A DNA stretch of 64,000 bases, from the NCBI RefSeq assembly GCF_015910535.1, contig NZ_JACBJG010000008.1, positions 1 to 64,000 on the forward strand. The letters run 5' to 3'. The stretch comes from Saccharomonospora sp. NB11 (lineage in GTDB: Bacteria > Actinomycetota > Actinomycetes > Mycobacteriales > Pseudonocardiaceae). The first letter of the stretch is position 1. Each line of letters begins with the position of its first letter. A program made the position numbers and the translations under genes. Shown here one piece after another: positions 15,539 through 29,270 of the stretch. The notes below the pieces were generated by a model that was not told where the DNA came from, did not search any database, and saw nothing but the letters and a program-made list of their open reading frames with translations.

Positions 15539-16176
15539 AAAACATCCCCGCGTGTGCGGGGCCGACTGACTCCACATGTCGGCAGACCACAGGGGCACCG
15601 GACCATCCCCGCGTGCGCGGGGCCGACGACTCGGACTGGATGAACTCCGCGTTCGAGTACGGACCATCCCCGCGTGCGCGGGGCCGACCACGCCCTTGAC
15701 ACCGGCCGCAATGAGTACGTCGGACCATCCCCGCGTGCGCGGGGCCGACGGCGCGCGCCCTGCCGCGATCTCGCCGGTTGACGGACCATCCCCGCGTGCG
15801 CGGGGCCGACCGTCACCCTGTTCGTCGACGCCACCGACCCCGAGGACCATCCCCGCGTGCGCGGGGCCGACGCATCGTCACCGCGCAGGCACGAACGCAC
15901 CACGGGACCATCCCCGCGTGCGCGGGGCCGACCGACCCGCACACTGAACTGCTCGCGTTGGAACTGGACCATCCCCGCGTGCGCGGGGCCGACGGCGAGG
16001 AAGCGGTCGACGCTGCCGCCCGCGAGGGACCATCCCCGCGTGCGCGGGGCCGACCCGAGGCGCGCGAAGCCGTCCTTGCCGGTCGCCGGACCATCCCCGC
16101 GTGCGCGGGGCCGACGCGCCCAGGGAGACGAGACCTCCGCCACCACCGGGACCATCCCCGCGTGCGCGGGGCCGAC
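15539..16176 (-). CRISPR. Type I-E-like array A5, 11 repeats
   Basis: Repeats start every 61 bp at 15539 (mutated, GTGTGCGGGG), 15600, 15661, 15722, 15783, 15844, 15905, 15966, 16027, 16088 and 16149. They begin GGACCATCCCCGCG and end GGGGCCGAC. Leader follows at 16177. The distal repeat is decayed, the rest are uniform. This array is the closest to the type III effector operon, 300 bp from its 3' end. Confidence 0.95.
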
Positions 16177-16245
16177 ACTTGTTGACCTGGGCGTTTACTC
16201 GGCCAACGAGCGATTTTCATTCAGTCTGACACAGGGTCGGTAGGG
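16177..16245 (-). promoter_or_regulatory. Leader of array A5
   Basis: ACTTGTTGACCTGGGCGTTT then CGATTTTCATTCAGTCTGAC. Nearly identical to leaders A1 and A2. The following 230 bp to 16478 hold no recognisable gene. Confidence 0.8.
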
Positions 16246-16478
16246 CGTGGTCATCCGTTCTCTCCGGAAGGAGACAAGGTCAGTCTTCCCATGGTGAGTT
16301 CCCTCGGTGATGTCCCGGCTGACCCTCAGGGAGCGCGTTGCATCGCCGTTGTCATCGTGCCCTAGCGGAGCCTCAATCACCGATGCCTTGCCTCCCTGCC
16401 GTCCAGAGCAGCGCTGCGAGCGTGATCCCCGTCGGCGCGCGATCGGGCGTAGCGCAGCGATGACGTCGCCATGCTGTG

Positions 16479-16991
16479 TCAGCCTCCCGTCGCCGCGTCC
16501 TCTACTTCGTCGTCGGGCATGGGGGTGACCACGGGGTCCGGCAACAACTCCGACGGCAGGTCGTCCTTGTGTCCGACGAACGGCGCGCACAGTGGCAGGT
16601 GCGGCAGCAGGCGTACGTGCTCGCGGCGGCCGAGGACGTTCGCCGTTCCCCTGTACTGCTTGACTCGGTCGTCGTTGGGTTCCCAGTGGCGAATCCAGGC
16701 GACGGTCGGCTCTATTTTCTTGTCGTTGCGGGTCCAGGGAAGCGGGAACTCGACGTCGAGGGTGAGGACCGCCGCCCACCAGTACGGCACGTCGAGACGG
16801 ACCCGCAGCCACCGGTGCCTGGTGAACGCCCACAGGTGAGTGGTGGCCGGGGGAGTGGCGGGCATCGGTTCGAGGTGGAAGCCGCCGGTGTCGGTCCAGG
16901 CCGCGGGCCAGTCCCGCGTGTGTTCGTGCAGCAGCGCCCAATCGGCATGTTCGTGGCGGCCGCTGCCGTACAGGGTCCAGGTGTGGGTCAT
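16479..16991 (-). CDS. Csx19-like type III-D accessory protein
   Basis: A 170-aa protein from ATG 16991 (MTHTWTLYGSGRHEHADWAL), rich in Trp and Pro, with YWWAAVLTLDVEFPLPW and VGHKDDLPSELLPDP. It is the last gene of the six-gene effector operon and overlaps the tandem-Cas7 gene as ATGA. Position, size and Trp-rich character fit Csx19, a small subunit known from some III-D complexes, but I cannot confirm similarity by eye. The alternative is an unrelated operon-specific subunit. Confidence 0.45.
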   Translation of the reverse strand: MTHTWTLYGSGRHEHADWALLHEHTRDWPAAWTDTGGFHLEPMPATPPATTHLWAFTRHRWLRVRLDVPYWWAAVLTLDVEFPLPWTRNDKKIEPTVAWIRHWEPNDDRVKQYRGTANVLGRREHVRLLPHLPLCAPFVGHKDDLPSELLPDPVVTPMPDDEVEDAATGG

Positions 16992-18235
16992 GCGGCAATC
17001 TCCCCGGTGAGGCGGTCGGCCAGTGTGGTCAGGTCCGGGCGGGTCCACTCGGACGTGATTCTCACGGTGCCGAGGCCCGCTGTCGTGCGGCCTCCGATAC
17101 CGACGAGCCCGTCGTGCAGGTCGGTGAGCACGGTGTCGATGAGCAGGCGGTCGACGTCGTCGAGTGGTTCGAGTGCGTAGACGCGCAGTCGGAATCGGCC
17201 CGCGGTGACCACTTCGTCCGTGAAGAGAAGTTGCTCGCGGGCGCCGCCGGTGAAGCGGTCGATGGCCACGTGTGTGCGCAGATCGGTCGTGGCGTTGTCG
17301 ATGACACTGTCGGAGACGGCGATCTTGGCGCGACGCGCGTTCCGGCTTTCCCCACTGAAGCCGAAGAGGCGACACGGGTGGCACTCACCGCACCGGCGGT
17401 CGGCACAGGCTCCGGCACCGACGACGCGGCACACGTACTCGGCTCGCGACCGCAGATTGCCCTTCAGTGTGGAGCCGGGGACGACGAGTCGGCCGTCACT
17501 CCGGAGAACCTCGTTGATGATCGGGCGGTCGGAGGTGCTGTCGGCGGTGGGTTTTCCCGCGCTGATGTGCAGGCCGTCGATGATCTCGAACGTGACGTCG
17601 TAGTCGGGTTCGAGTGGGCGCTGCGGTTCCGCGAGCGGTTCCGGCGCGGGGTAGTCGTCGGGGAACCGCAGGTGCAGCCAGGTGTGCAGGCCGTGGACCG
17701 TGGTCAGGTCGTACTTGCGGTGGCCGAGGCCGACGACGGAACAGCGGCCCGCGTCGTGGCTGGCCCCGCGCCCGAGGCGGGGCCGCCACTCCTGAAGAGC
17801 TCGGAGGAACGGCTCTTCGCGTTGATCGGGGTTGTCCCAGCTCAACACGATGTCGAACTCCGTGCCCGCCGGGAGAACGGTGACTCCGTGCAGCATGGTG
17901 TTGGCCGGCGCGCCGCGTTCCCGGTCGATGGCGGTGCGGTGTCGCACGGTGCCGTTCGTGTCGCCGAGATACCGGGTGCCCAACACCTGGATGCTCGATG
18001 GGATGCGTTCGACGTCGTTGGCGATGCCGAACAGCGTTTTCTCCGGCAACAGCTCATCATAGGTGGCGCAGTGCGCGCGCAGGCTGCCCGCGACCGTGGT
18101 GCCGGGGAGATGGGGACGCCCCGTGGTGTCTCTGCGGAGCGGCAGCACGTTGTCCACATCGGGAAGGGCTTCCGGTGCGGTGACTCCGCCGGGTGTGTCC
18201 ATGCGCAGTTTGACGGTGATCACCATGCTGATCAT
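16988..18235 (-). CDS. Tandem Cas7-Cas7 RAMP protein (Cas7-2x)
   Basis: A 415-aa protein from ATG 18235 with two RAMP halves. The first has LPGTTVAGSLRAH near residue 45, the second VPGSTLKGNLRSR near 245, each the loop typical of Cas7-family backbone subunits. A cysteine cluster follows in the second half (CADRRCGECHPCRLFGFSGE), as in many Cas7 zinc knuckles, and the C-terminus has a glycine loop, GIGGRTTAGLGTV. In type III-D variants a fused Cas7-Cas7 contributes two backbone positions and target-RNA cleavage sites. It overlaps its neighbours by 4 nt at both ends. Confidence 0.8.
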   Translation of the reverse strand: MISMVITVKLRMDTPGGVTAPEALPDVDNVLPLRRDTTGRPHLPGTTVAGSLRAHCATYDELLPEKTLFGIANDVERIPSSIQVLGTRYLGDTNGTVRHRTAIDRERGAPANTMLHGVTVLPAGTEFDIVLSWDNPDQREEPFLRALQEWRPRLGRGASHDAGRCSVVGLGHRKYDLTTVHGLHTWLHLRFPDDYPAPEPLAEPQRPLEPDYDVTFEIIDGLHISAGKPTADSTSDRPIINEVLRSDGRLVVPGSTLKGNLRSRAEYVCRVVGAGACADRRCGECHPCRLFGFSGESRNARRAKIAVSDSVIDNATTDLRTHVAIDRFTGGAREQLLFTDEVVTAGRFRLRVYALEPLDDVDRLLIDTVLTDLHDGLVGIGGRTTAGLGTVRITSEWTRPDLTTLADRLTGEIAA

Positions 18236-19221
18236 GTGTGAGCCTCCGGTCGCGGCGGGGCAACATACAGGGCGCCGAACCCTTCGCGGCGCCGGAGTCC
18301 GATGCCGCGGGCGGCGAGTGTTCGCCGTGCCTCCGGGCTCGGTGCTTCCGCGCAGCGGATGCGATAGGTGGAGCCGGCGGCCACCGCGCGTTCGACGGGT
18401 TTGGGCAGCCCGCTGGCGGCGTGCCAGCCTCCTACTTCGTCCCATCGGGTCCAGGCACCGACGACCTCGAGAGCCTCCACCCCGAGGACGTCGGACAGCT
18501 CACGCAGGTCGGGTTGGTCCGCGGGGAACCCGAAGTCGTCACAGAACGCGGCAGGGGCGGCCAGCCGCAGGATGACGTCCTGGCCCACGCACTCGACCGG
18601 ATCGGGCTCGGCCGTGGTGTCGACGGCGAGGGTGACACTTCCTCGCAGGCTCCGTCGCGAACCGAACGACAGCGTGTGGATCGGCTCGTCGCCGCAGAAC
18701 AGGGCACGTGTCGCCGGGCCGTGCAACCACCCGCTCAGACGCGCTTGTTCCTTCAGCATGCTCTGGGTGAACAGGTGGCCGTCGCGGGCGACTCCTTCCG
18801 CGGTCAGAGCCGTCGTGGTGCGGGTTTCGAGCGGCACACGACCGCGGGCTTGGCCCTTGCTGAAGACCAGCGGGTCCTCGCATTCGTCACACGTCGTGGC
18901 GTGCTCGTCGTAGGCGGCGTCCCATTCGCTGCGACAGTTTTCCGACGCGGCGTACTTGTGGCGTTTCACCGACAGCGGCACCGGAAGACTGGCCTCGGAG
19001 TGCAGGGGCCCGAAGCTGCCCGCTCCCTCGAACGTCTCCAGGAACTCGGGGAGTTGCGTGACCTCCCGGCCGCGTCGGCGAATCCACGCGGCGGCCAACG
19101 CTCCGCGCAGCACCGATCCGGGAACGTGGTTGTGGGTCTCCTGCCGGAAGTCGGCGCGGGCGTTACGGCCCGCGGCGACCGGTTGGGTGAGAGTGACCGT
19201 GATACGCGCGTACTCGCTCAT
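18232..19221 (-). CDS. csx10: Csx10/Cas5-like RAMP subunit
   Basis: A 329-aa protein from ATG 19221 (MSEYARITVTLTQPVAAGRN). Early ETHNHVPGSVLRGALAAAWI is the RAMP substrate loop; CRSEWD and CDECEDPL give a metal knuckle; RVPLETRTTTALTAEGVARD then GHLFTQSMLKEQARLSGWLH matches the Csx10 central region. The end RGIGLRRREGFGALYV is the glycine-rich RAMP loop. Csx10 is the Cas5-like subunit that marks type III-D systems and holds the crRNA 5' handle. The size excludes the large Cas7-5-11 fusion seen in some III-D loci. Confidence 0.75.
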   Translation of the reverse strand: MSEYARITVTLTQPVAAGRNARADFRQETHNHVPGSVLRGALAAAWIRRRGREVTQLPEFLETFEGAGSFGPLHSEASLPVPLSVKRHKYAASENCRSEWDAAYDEHATTCDECEDPLVFSKGQARGRVPLETRTTTALTAEGVARDGHLFTQSMLKEQARLSGWLHGPATRALFCGDEPIHTLSFGSRRSLRGSVTLAVDTTAEPDPVECVGQDVILRLAAPAAFCDDFGFPADQPDLRELSDVLGVEALEVVGAWTRWDEVGGWHAASGLPKPVERAVAAGSTYRIRCAEAPSPEARRTLAARGIGLRRREGFGALYVAPPRPEAHT

Positions 19222-19774
19222 GCCGACCTCAGTGCCAGGAAGCGTTCGACAGCCGCTTGGTCCAGTTCCTCGGTGGTGCAGGTGATGGTGACCCAGCCCA
19301 GTCCGCGTCGGCGGTCGGCGCCGAGCGAGCGGGTGGCTTGGCCCGCCACGGCGAGCACGAGGCGGTGGGTTTGCAGCGTCGCCTTGTCCAGCGGATGTCG
19401 CTGCGCGATCGTGAAACGCGCCGTCTCGGCGCCGATCTGCTCGGTGACGGCGAGCATGTCGGGTTTCGCGGCGTGGGTGTGTGAATCGACTGCTACCCGG
19501 GCCGCGGGGCGCGTCTGGTGCCATCCGTTGTCGGGGACGGCGTCGTGCCACAGCCACGGGCATTCGATGCTGGACGAACCGAACACCTCATGGACCACTC
19601 TGGTGTGGGGTTCGAGCAGCCGCAGTGCGGTGGCGCGCATGACGCCTTTGAGGCTGCTGCTGGGCAGTGGCCGGTGGGCATCGACTCCGGCGTCCAAACC
19701 GGGGCGAGCGTGCCCGGTGGAGACCCGGAACGGCGTGTGGAAGCGCACCTCGAATTCGAGTGTGGACATCTCGG

Positions 19775-19778
<4 letters not shown>
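19218..19778 (-). CDS. cas7: Cas7-family RAMP subunit
   Basis: A 186-aa protein from ATG 19778 (MTEMSTLEFEVRFHTPFRVS). LPSSSLKGVMRATALRLLEP is the Cas7 loop, and LGADRRRGLGWVTITC near the end is the glycine-rich RAMP motif. Short, Csm3-like in layout. It overlaps cas10 upstream and csx10 downstream by 4 nt. Expected role: one backbone position of the effector, with target-RNA cleavage through a loop Asp that I cannot place by eye. Confidence 0.75.
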
Positions 19779-24426
<4,648 letters not shown>

Positions 24427-25180
24427 CCTCGCCGGACGGCCACGGATCTACCCGGCGAGGCTGCACGGCGCGGCGTGCGCGTTGCTGGAAACCACCCGCG
24501 ATGATCATCGCCGGCAGCACAAGCCGTTCGCGGTCGGCCCGCTGTACGACGTCGGCGGCCACACCCGTTGGCGGCTCGGCTGGCTCACCGACCACGACCC
24601 GCCACCTCTTCCGCGACTGGTCCGGTTCGGCGACACTCCGTGTCCGGTGTTGGACGTGCGCGTGGAGCAGACCAGCTACGCCGAACTCGCCCGCTCGGAA
24701 CCTGCTCGTCACGCGCAACTGCGCATGACGAGCCCGCTGTATTTCTCTCGCAGCGGTCGCGACCACCCACTGCCGGATCCGGTGCTCATCGTGCGCAGCG
24801 CCGCCCAGCGATGGAACGCCCATGCGCCCGAAATGTTCACCATCGCCGACAAGCAAATCCGAGCGGTGACCGGCACGGTGTTCCTGCACGACATGGAAGG
24901 CGAGACGGTACGCACCCCGGTATCGGCGACCATGCACCAGACGGGCTTCCTCGGCTCCGTGAGGCTCGGACTGACCAAGTCCGCCGACCACGCCGCCCGC
25001 ATGGTGTTCGCCGCGCTCCTGCGCTTCGCCGCCCTGGCCGGTGTCGGGGCCCAAACCACTCACGGCTTCGGCAGCATCCAACTGGAAGAGCTCTCCGCGT
25101 GATCTCCGGCAGTTGCAGGACGTCGCAACCGCCCAGTCAGAGGCCGGTACAGATCAACGACGAATCGCCGGAAAACCCGC

Positions 25181-25306
25181 CGGTCCTCGCAACCGGCATC
25201 GCCGCAGGTCAACGCCCTGTGGAAGGCGGAGGGAAGGCTGCCGCCGGACGGCATGTGGATCTTGCTTGTCCCGGTCCTCGCGACCGGCTACCATTTCCGC
25301 AGGTCA
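25181..25306 (+). promoter_or_regulatory. Leader of array III-1 with a duplicated element
   Basis: CGGTCCTCGCAACCGGCATC followed by GCCGCAGGTCAA is at 25181-25212, and a second form, CGGTCCTCGCGACCGGCTAC then CATTTCCGCAGGTCA, at 25272-25306. The copies start 91 bp apart. Both are also found before array III-2 with 90-bp spacing. The second copy ends 22 bp before the first repeat. Likely leader/integration or promoter element. Confidence 0.7.
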
Positions 25307-25328
25307 CAAGGGGTGCCAAACCCGACCA

Positions 25329-25922
25329 GTCGCAAAGCCTCGCCCGACCTGAAGGGCATAGAAACATGTTTTCCGGTAGGCAATCCACTTTCTGCTCGTT
25401 GTCGCAAAGCCTCGCCCGACCTGAAGGGCATAGAAACGTTCCACGACATGTGCATGAACAGCGCGATCACGGCGGTCGCAAAGCCTCGCCCGACCTGAAG
25501 GGCATAGAAACTAGGAATCCCTGGAGCTCTTTATACAGTCTGTTAGAGTCGCAAAGCCTCGCCCGACCTGAAGGGCATAGAAACTCATGTTCATGATTCG
25601 GAGGAGATAACCTCTTGAGTGAAGTCGCAAAGCCTCGCCCGACCTGAAGGGCATAGAAACTCTTCAGCTCCTTGGCGTCGCAAAGCCTCGCCCGACCTGA
25701 AGGGCATAGAAACGGTAGAATCCTGCTGTGTCAGTCAGTGGGTTTCGTCGCAAAGCCTCGCCCGACCTGAAGGGCATAGAAACCTTTTATTCGGGAAGAC
25801 GAAGATACGTCTCAGCAGGTCGCAAAGCCTCGCCCGATCTGAAGGGCATAGAAACGTTCACATCATGCGGAGTCAGGTTGACGATATGCGTCGCAAAGCC
25901 TCGCCCGATCTGAAGGGCATAG
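25329..25922 (+). CRISPR. Type III array III-1, 9 repeats of 37 bp
   Basis: Repeats start at 25329, 25401, 25475, 25548, 25624, 25677, 25747, 25819 and 25890. They begin GTCGCAAAGCCTCGCCCGAC and end CTGAAGGGCATAGAAAC. The last two have CCGATCTGA instead of CCGACCTGA and the last is cut after GGGCATAG, so the 3' end is the old end. Spacers are 33-39 nt except one of 16 nt (25661-25676). The end ATAGAAAC is the type III handle, so transcription is on the plus strand, between cas6 and the RT-Cas1 gene. Confidence 0.97.
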
Positions 25923-25972
25923 CTTCACAGTTGAATAGACGGGACGACATCTGACGCGTATCTGGGGGTGCC

Positions 25973-27844
25973 ATGGGGGTGTTGTATTCTCGGGCTTTCA
26001 CGCAGCAGGCGTTATTGGATGCGTGGGATCAGGTCCGGGATTCGGCGTTGGAGGATGGGCGTCCGGATTTCGAGGTGGAGCGGTTCGAGGCGGACGCCGC
26101 CCGGCTGATCAGTAAGTTAGCGGCCGAATTGCGGGAAGGCACGTGGCGGCCCTCGCCCGTGCGGCGGGTGGAGATCCCGAAACCGTCGGGTGGGGTGCGG
26201 CGGCTGGGAGTACCCGTCCTGGCGGATCGGATCGTGGAGCGCGCCTTGCTGGCGGTACTGGATCCCGAGATCGACCCGTTGCTGTTGCCGTGGAGCTTCG
26301 CCTACCGGCGGGGCCTCGGGCCGCGCGATGCGGTGGCGGCGTTGACCGAAGTCCGCGATACCGGCGCGACATGGGTAGCTCGTGCCGACATCAAGGACTG
26401 CTTCGAGCGCATTCCTCAGTGGGAAGTGCTGCGCCGTCTACGGGAAGTGGTCGACGACCAGCGGGTGATCCACCTGGTGGGCATGCTGCTGGACCGCCGA
26501 GTCCGAGGCGGCCGGACAAATCCAGACGACCGCGGGCGCGGGCTCCACCAAGGCAGCGTGCTCTCCCCGCTGCTGAGCAACCTGTATTTGGATGTGTTCG
26601 ATCGAGCGATGCTGGAGGAAGGCTGGCGGGTGATCCGCTACGGCGACGACTTCGCCATCCCGGTCACCAGCCGGTCGGAAGGGGAACAGGCGCTGCGGGC
26701 GGCGAGCACCCGGTTGGAAGACCTCCGGCTGGAGCTCAACACTGGTAAATGCCACGTTGCCTCGTTCGAGGACGGGGTTCGGTTCCTCGGTGAGACTCTC
26801 ACCGCTTCCACGCTGGCGGCCTCGGAGATGCTGTCCCACCCCACCGAGACCGTTGTCTACGTGGACCGCCAGGGCAGCCTCGTCCGCGTGCGAGGAGACC
26901 GCCTGATCGTCGTGGACGGCGACGAATCGTTGTTGCGGCTGAATCTGCGGCGGGTACGGCAGGTGGTGTGCTTCGGGCGTGTCGGACTCACCACCACGTT
27001 CCTGCACCGGGCAGCACAACGTGGCATCGAGGTCGTGCTGCTCACCGAGCAGGGCACCCTCGGCAGCAGGCTCACACCACCGACGACCTCCGACCCGACA
27101 GTGCGCCGCGCCCAGTACCGGGCCGCTGACGATGCGACACGGACTCGTCGCCTTGCCGCCGCCTTCGTCGACGGCAAGATCGACAACATGCGGGTGTCGC
27201 TGCTGCGTGCCGCCCGACGCCGCGAAGACGGCGACGCTTCCGCGGCCGCGGAACGGCTGCGCGAAGCAGGACAACGGTTGAGCGATGCCGCAGACCTCGA
27301 CGCGGTGCTGGGGTGGGAAGGCAGCTCCACGCGGGAATACATGCAGGGGCTGCGGCGACTGCTCGATCCGGAGTGGGACTTCCACGGGCGACGTCGCAGG
27401 CCACCGACCGATCCGGTCAACGCCATGCTCTCCTACGGCTACACGCTGCTGTGTCACGAGGCGATCGCCGCAGCGGAAGCCGCCGGACTCGACCCGATGG
27501 TCGGTTTCCTGCACCGGCACCGCTGGGGACGGCCCGCGCTCGCGCTAGACCTCATGGAGGAGTTCCGGCCGATGACCGTGGACGTCGCCGTGTGGCGCTG
27601 TATCAGCACGCGGCAGGTGCGGCCCGACCAGTTCACCACCGAGCCCGACACCGGATGCCGCATGGGCGACGACGCCAAGCACACCTTCCTCGCCGCCTAC
27701 GAAAAACGCATGCTCACCCTGATTTCCCACCACGGCACAGGACGCCGGGTCTCCTACCGGGTGGCGCTGTCCCTACAGGCGAAAGCACTCGCCAAATCGC
27801 TGCTCGACCCGGACGAGCCGTACCGGGCGCTGCGATGGAAATGA
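25973..27844 (+). CDS. cas1: Reverse transcriptase-Cas1 fusion
   Basis: A 623-aa protein from ATG 25973. Residues 1-280 are a group II intron-like reverse transcriptase: VARADIKDCFERIP with D139, GLHQGSVLSPLLSN (190-203) and YGDD at 223-226, all intact. Residues about 293-623 are Cas1 (VVYVDRQGSLVRVRGDRLIV), with the expected metal ligands E449 (GWEGSSTREY), H514 (GFLHRHRWGR) and D526 (ALALDLMEEFRP). Such fusions, known from type III systems, can acquire spacers from RNA by integration and reverse transcription. There is no Cas6 fusion; cas6 is separate upstream. cas2 follows after 7 nt. Confidence 0.95.
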   Translation: MGVLYSRAFTQQALLDAWDQVRDSALEDGRPDFEVERFEADAARLISKLAAELREGTWRPSPVRRVEIPKPSGGVRRLGVPVLADRIVERALLAVLDPEIDPLLLPWSFAYRRGLGPRDAVAALTEVRDTGATWVARADIKDCFERIPQWEVLRRLREVVDDQRVIHLVGMLLDRRVRGGRTNPDDRGRGLHQGSVLSPLLSNLYLDVFDRAMLEEGWRVIRYGDDFAIPVTSRSEGEQALRAASTRLEDLRLELNTGKCHVASFEDGVRFLGETLTASTLAASEMLSHPTETVVYVDRQGSLVRVRGDRLIVVDGDESLLRLNLRRVRQVVCFGRVGLTTTFLHRAAQRGIEVVLLTEQGTLGSRLTPPTTSDPTVRRAQYRAADDATRTRRLAAAFVDGKIDNMRVSLLRAARRREDGDASAAAERLREAGQRLSDAADLDAVLGWEGSSTREYMQGLRRLLDPEWDFHGRRRRPPTDPVNAMLSYGYTLLCHEAIAAAEAAGLDPMVGFLHRHRWGRPALALDLMEEFRPMTVDVAVWRCISTRQVRPDQFTTEPDTGCRMGDDAKHTFLAAYEKRMLTLISHHGTGRRVSYRVALSLQAKALAKSLLDPDEPYRALRWK

Positions 27845-27851
27845 GGAAACA

Positions 27852-28133
27852 GTGATCGTGGTCGTGGCCTACGACATCGTCGACGACCGGCGTCGCGAGG
27901 ACGTCGCGATGCTGCTGTCGGGATACGGGCCCCGGGTGCAACTGTCAGTGTTCGAATGCGAGGTGCGCGACCGCGACGAACTCCGTGCCCTGCGCGCCGC
28001 GCTCAGAGAATGCATCGACCCCCTGGAAGACCAGGTACGCCTGTATCCCACCACCGCACGAAGCTTCGAAGAGCGCTACATCATCGGAGCTCGCACCGTC
28101 GAAGAACGAGCCGACTACTGGATCGTCCGATGA
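27852..28133 (+). CDS. cas2: Cas2
   Basis: A 93-aa protein from GTG 27852 (IVVVAYDIVDDRRREDVAML). The early AYDIVDDRRR and the later VQLSVFECEV are the hallmark strand and core of Cas2. It starts 7 nt after the RT-Cas1 stop. With RT-Cas1 it should form the integrase complex. Leader III-2 begins 38 bp downstream. Confidence 0.95.
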   Translation: MIVVVAYDIVDDRRREDVAMLLSGYGPRVQLSVFECEVRDRDELRALRAALRECIDPLEDQVRLYPTTARSFEERYIIGARTVEERADYWIVR

Positions 28134-28171
28134 GGTGGTACAGGCTGCCCCGTGGAGGCCGGGATTCGCGT

Positions 28172-28297
28172 CGGTCCTCGCAAAAGCGTCTGCGCAGGTC
28201 AAGCCCGATGAGAACAGTGAGTACGGGGTGGTGGAGTGCGATCCGCCAACCACCGTTGGAGCGGTCCTCGCAACCCGCTACCATCACCGCAGGTCAA
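28172..28297 (+). promoter_or_regulatory. Leader of array III-2 with a duplicated element
   Basis: CGGTCCTCGCAAAAGCGTCT then GCGCAGGTCAA at 28172-28202, and CGGTCCTCGCAACCCGCTAC then CATCACCGCAGGTCAA at 28262-28297. These match the two elements of leader III-1 in sequence, order and spacing (90 bp), although the DNA between them differs. Confidence 0.7.
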
Positions 28298-28320
28298 CAC
28301 CCGCGCCGGACCCCCCATCC

Positions 28321-28649
28321 GTCGCAAAGCCTCGCCCGGTTTGAAGGGCATAGAAACGCTCGAGCTCAGCCGGAGTCAAGCTCACTCCGTCCTGTCGCAA
28401 AGCCTCGCCCGGTTTGAAGGGCATAGAAACACCTCCTCGCGCATTTCCCCTTGTAGGAATCCCTGGAGCTCGTCGCAAAGCCTCGCCCGATTTGAAGGGC
28501 ATAGAAACGTCCTTCGCACCTGGTGCAGGTGCAGCAGCCCGGGTGTCGCAAAGCCTCGCCCGATTTGAAGGGCATAGAAACGGTAGACCTCGTCAAACTT
28601 CTCTACGAGTTTTCGGGTCGCAAAGCCTCGCCCGGCTTGAAGGGCATAG
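28321..28649 (+). CRISPR. Type III array III-2, 5 repeats and a truncated sixth-type end
   Basis: Repeats start at 28321, 28394, 28472, 28545 and 28617; the last is truncated after GGGCATAG, so four complete units and one terminal one are present. The middle differs from III-1: CCCGGTTTGAAGGG in the first two, CCCGATTTGAAGGG in the next two and CCCGGCTTGAAGGG in the last. Spacers are 35-41 nt. Same orientation and handle ATAGAAAC as III-1. The spacer at 28431-28471 ends with 18 nt that also begin a spacer of III-1. Confidence 0.95.
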
Positions 28650-29270
28650 GGTCTTGTCGAAATCGGTGTCGCATCCGGTGCTTTCCTTTGTTGTAAACTT
28701 TGCTGAGGATGAAACTCGCGTGCCCCGGTTTGTGTGTGCAAAAATCCAGGAAGGCCTGATGTGGAAGTGGCTTGCAGCGGCTGGATAGGCACTTGTAGGA
28801 GTATCGAAACGATATATTGCTGACAAGTCGTAGTCCGCGTGACTTCTTACCGTAAAGGCGTGTGAACAGCGGCTGCTGCACTGTGTACGGAACCCTCGAT
28901 GGATCGGGTTCTGGCTTGCCACGCTGGGGGCACTCGACGTGTGAACTGCTGGCACGAAGTGCTTCACAAGGGCGGACAGGTGCAGGTTGTCAGCGCGAAG
29001 ACGACCTGGCGGGCCGGCCCGCGGGCACCGACAGGGAGCACAGACAGGCCGGACGGTGCATCACCGTGATGCAGGCGGGCAACGCCTTCCGATGTCACTG
29101 CTCTCGCCGCAGCCATCCCACTCGACGGAACCGTGACTCGAAACGCACATCCGTTTCCCTGAACACCGTGTTTCTGTTACCGGGATCGCGGTCGTCCGTG
29201 CCGGAACGTCGAGTCAGCGTTTGCGGCATGGCACTCGCCGCTTCGCCAAGACCGGAGGAAGAAGGCCGCC
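28650..29270. other. Intergenic region after array III-2
   Basis: About 620 bp with no supported gene. The first 200 bp are AT-rich for this genome, suggesting foreign or decayed DNA. No repeat or RNA gene recognised. Confidence 0.5.

Noticed and set aside
16195-16998. A longer minus-strand frame including the A5 leader and the Csx19-like region
   Set aside because: It differs in frame from the coupled gene starting at 16991 and reads into the CRISPR leader.
25973-27844. A group II intron at the reverse transcriptase
   Set aside because: The RT is fused in frame to a full Cas1 with its metal ligands and has no maturase or intron RNA domains around it.
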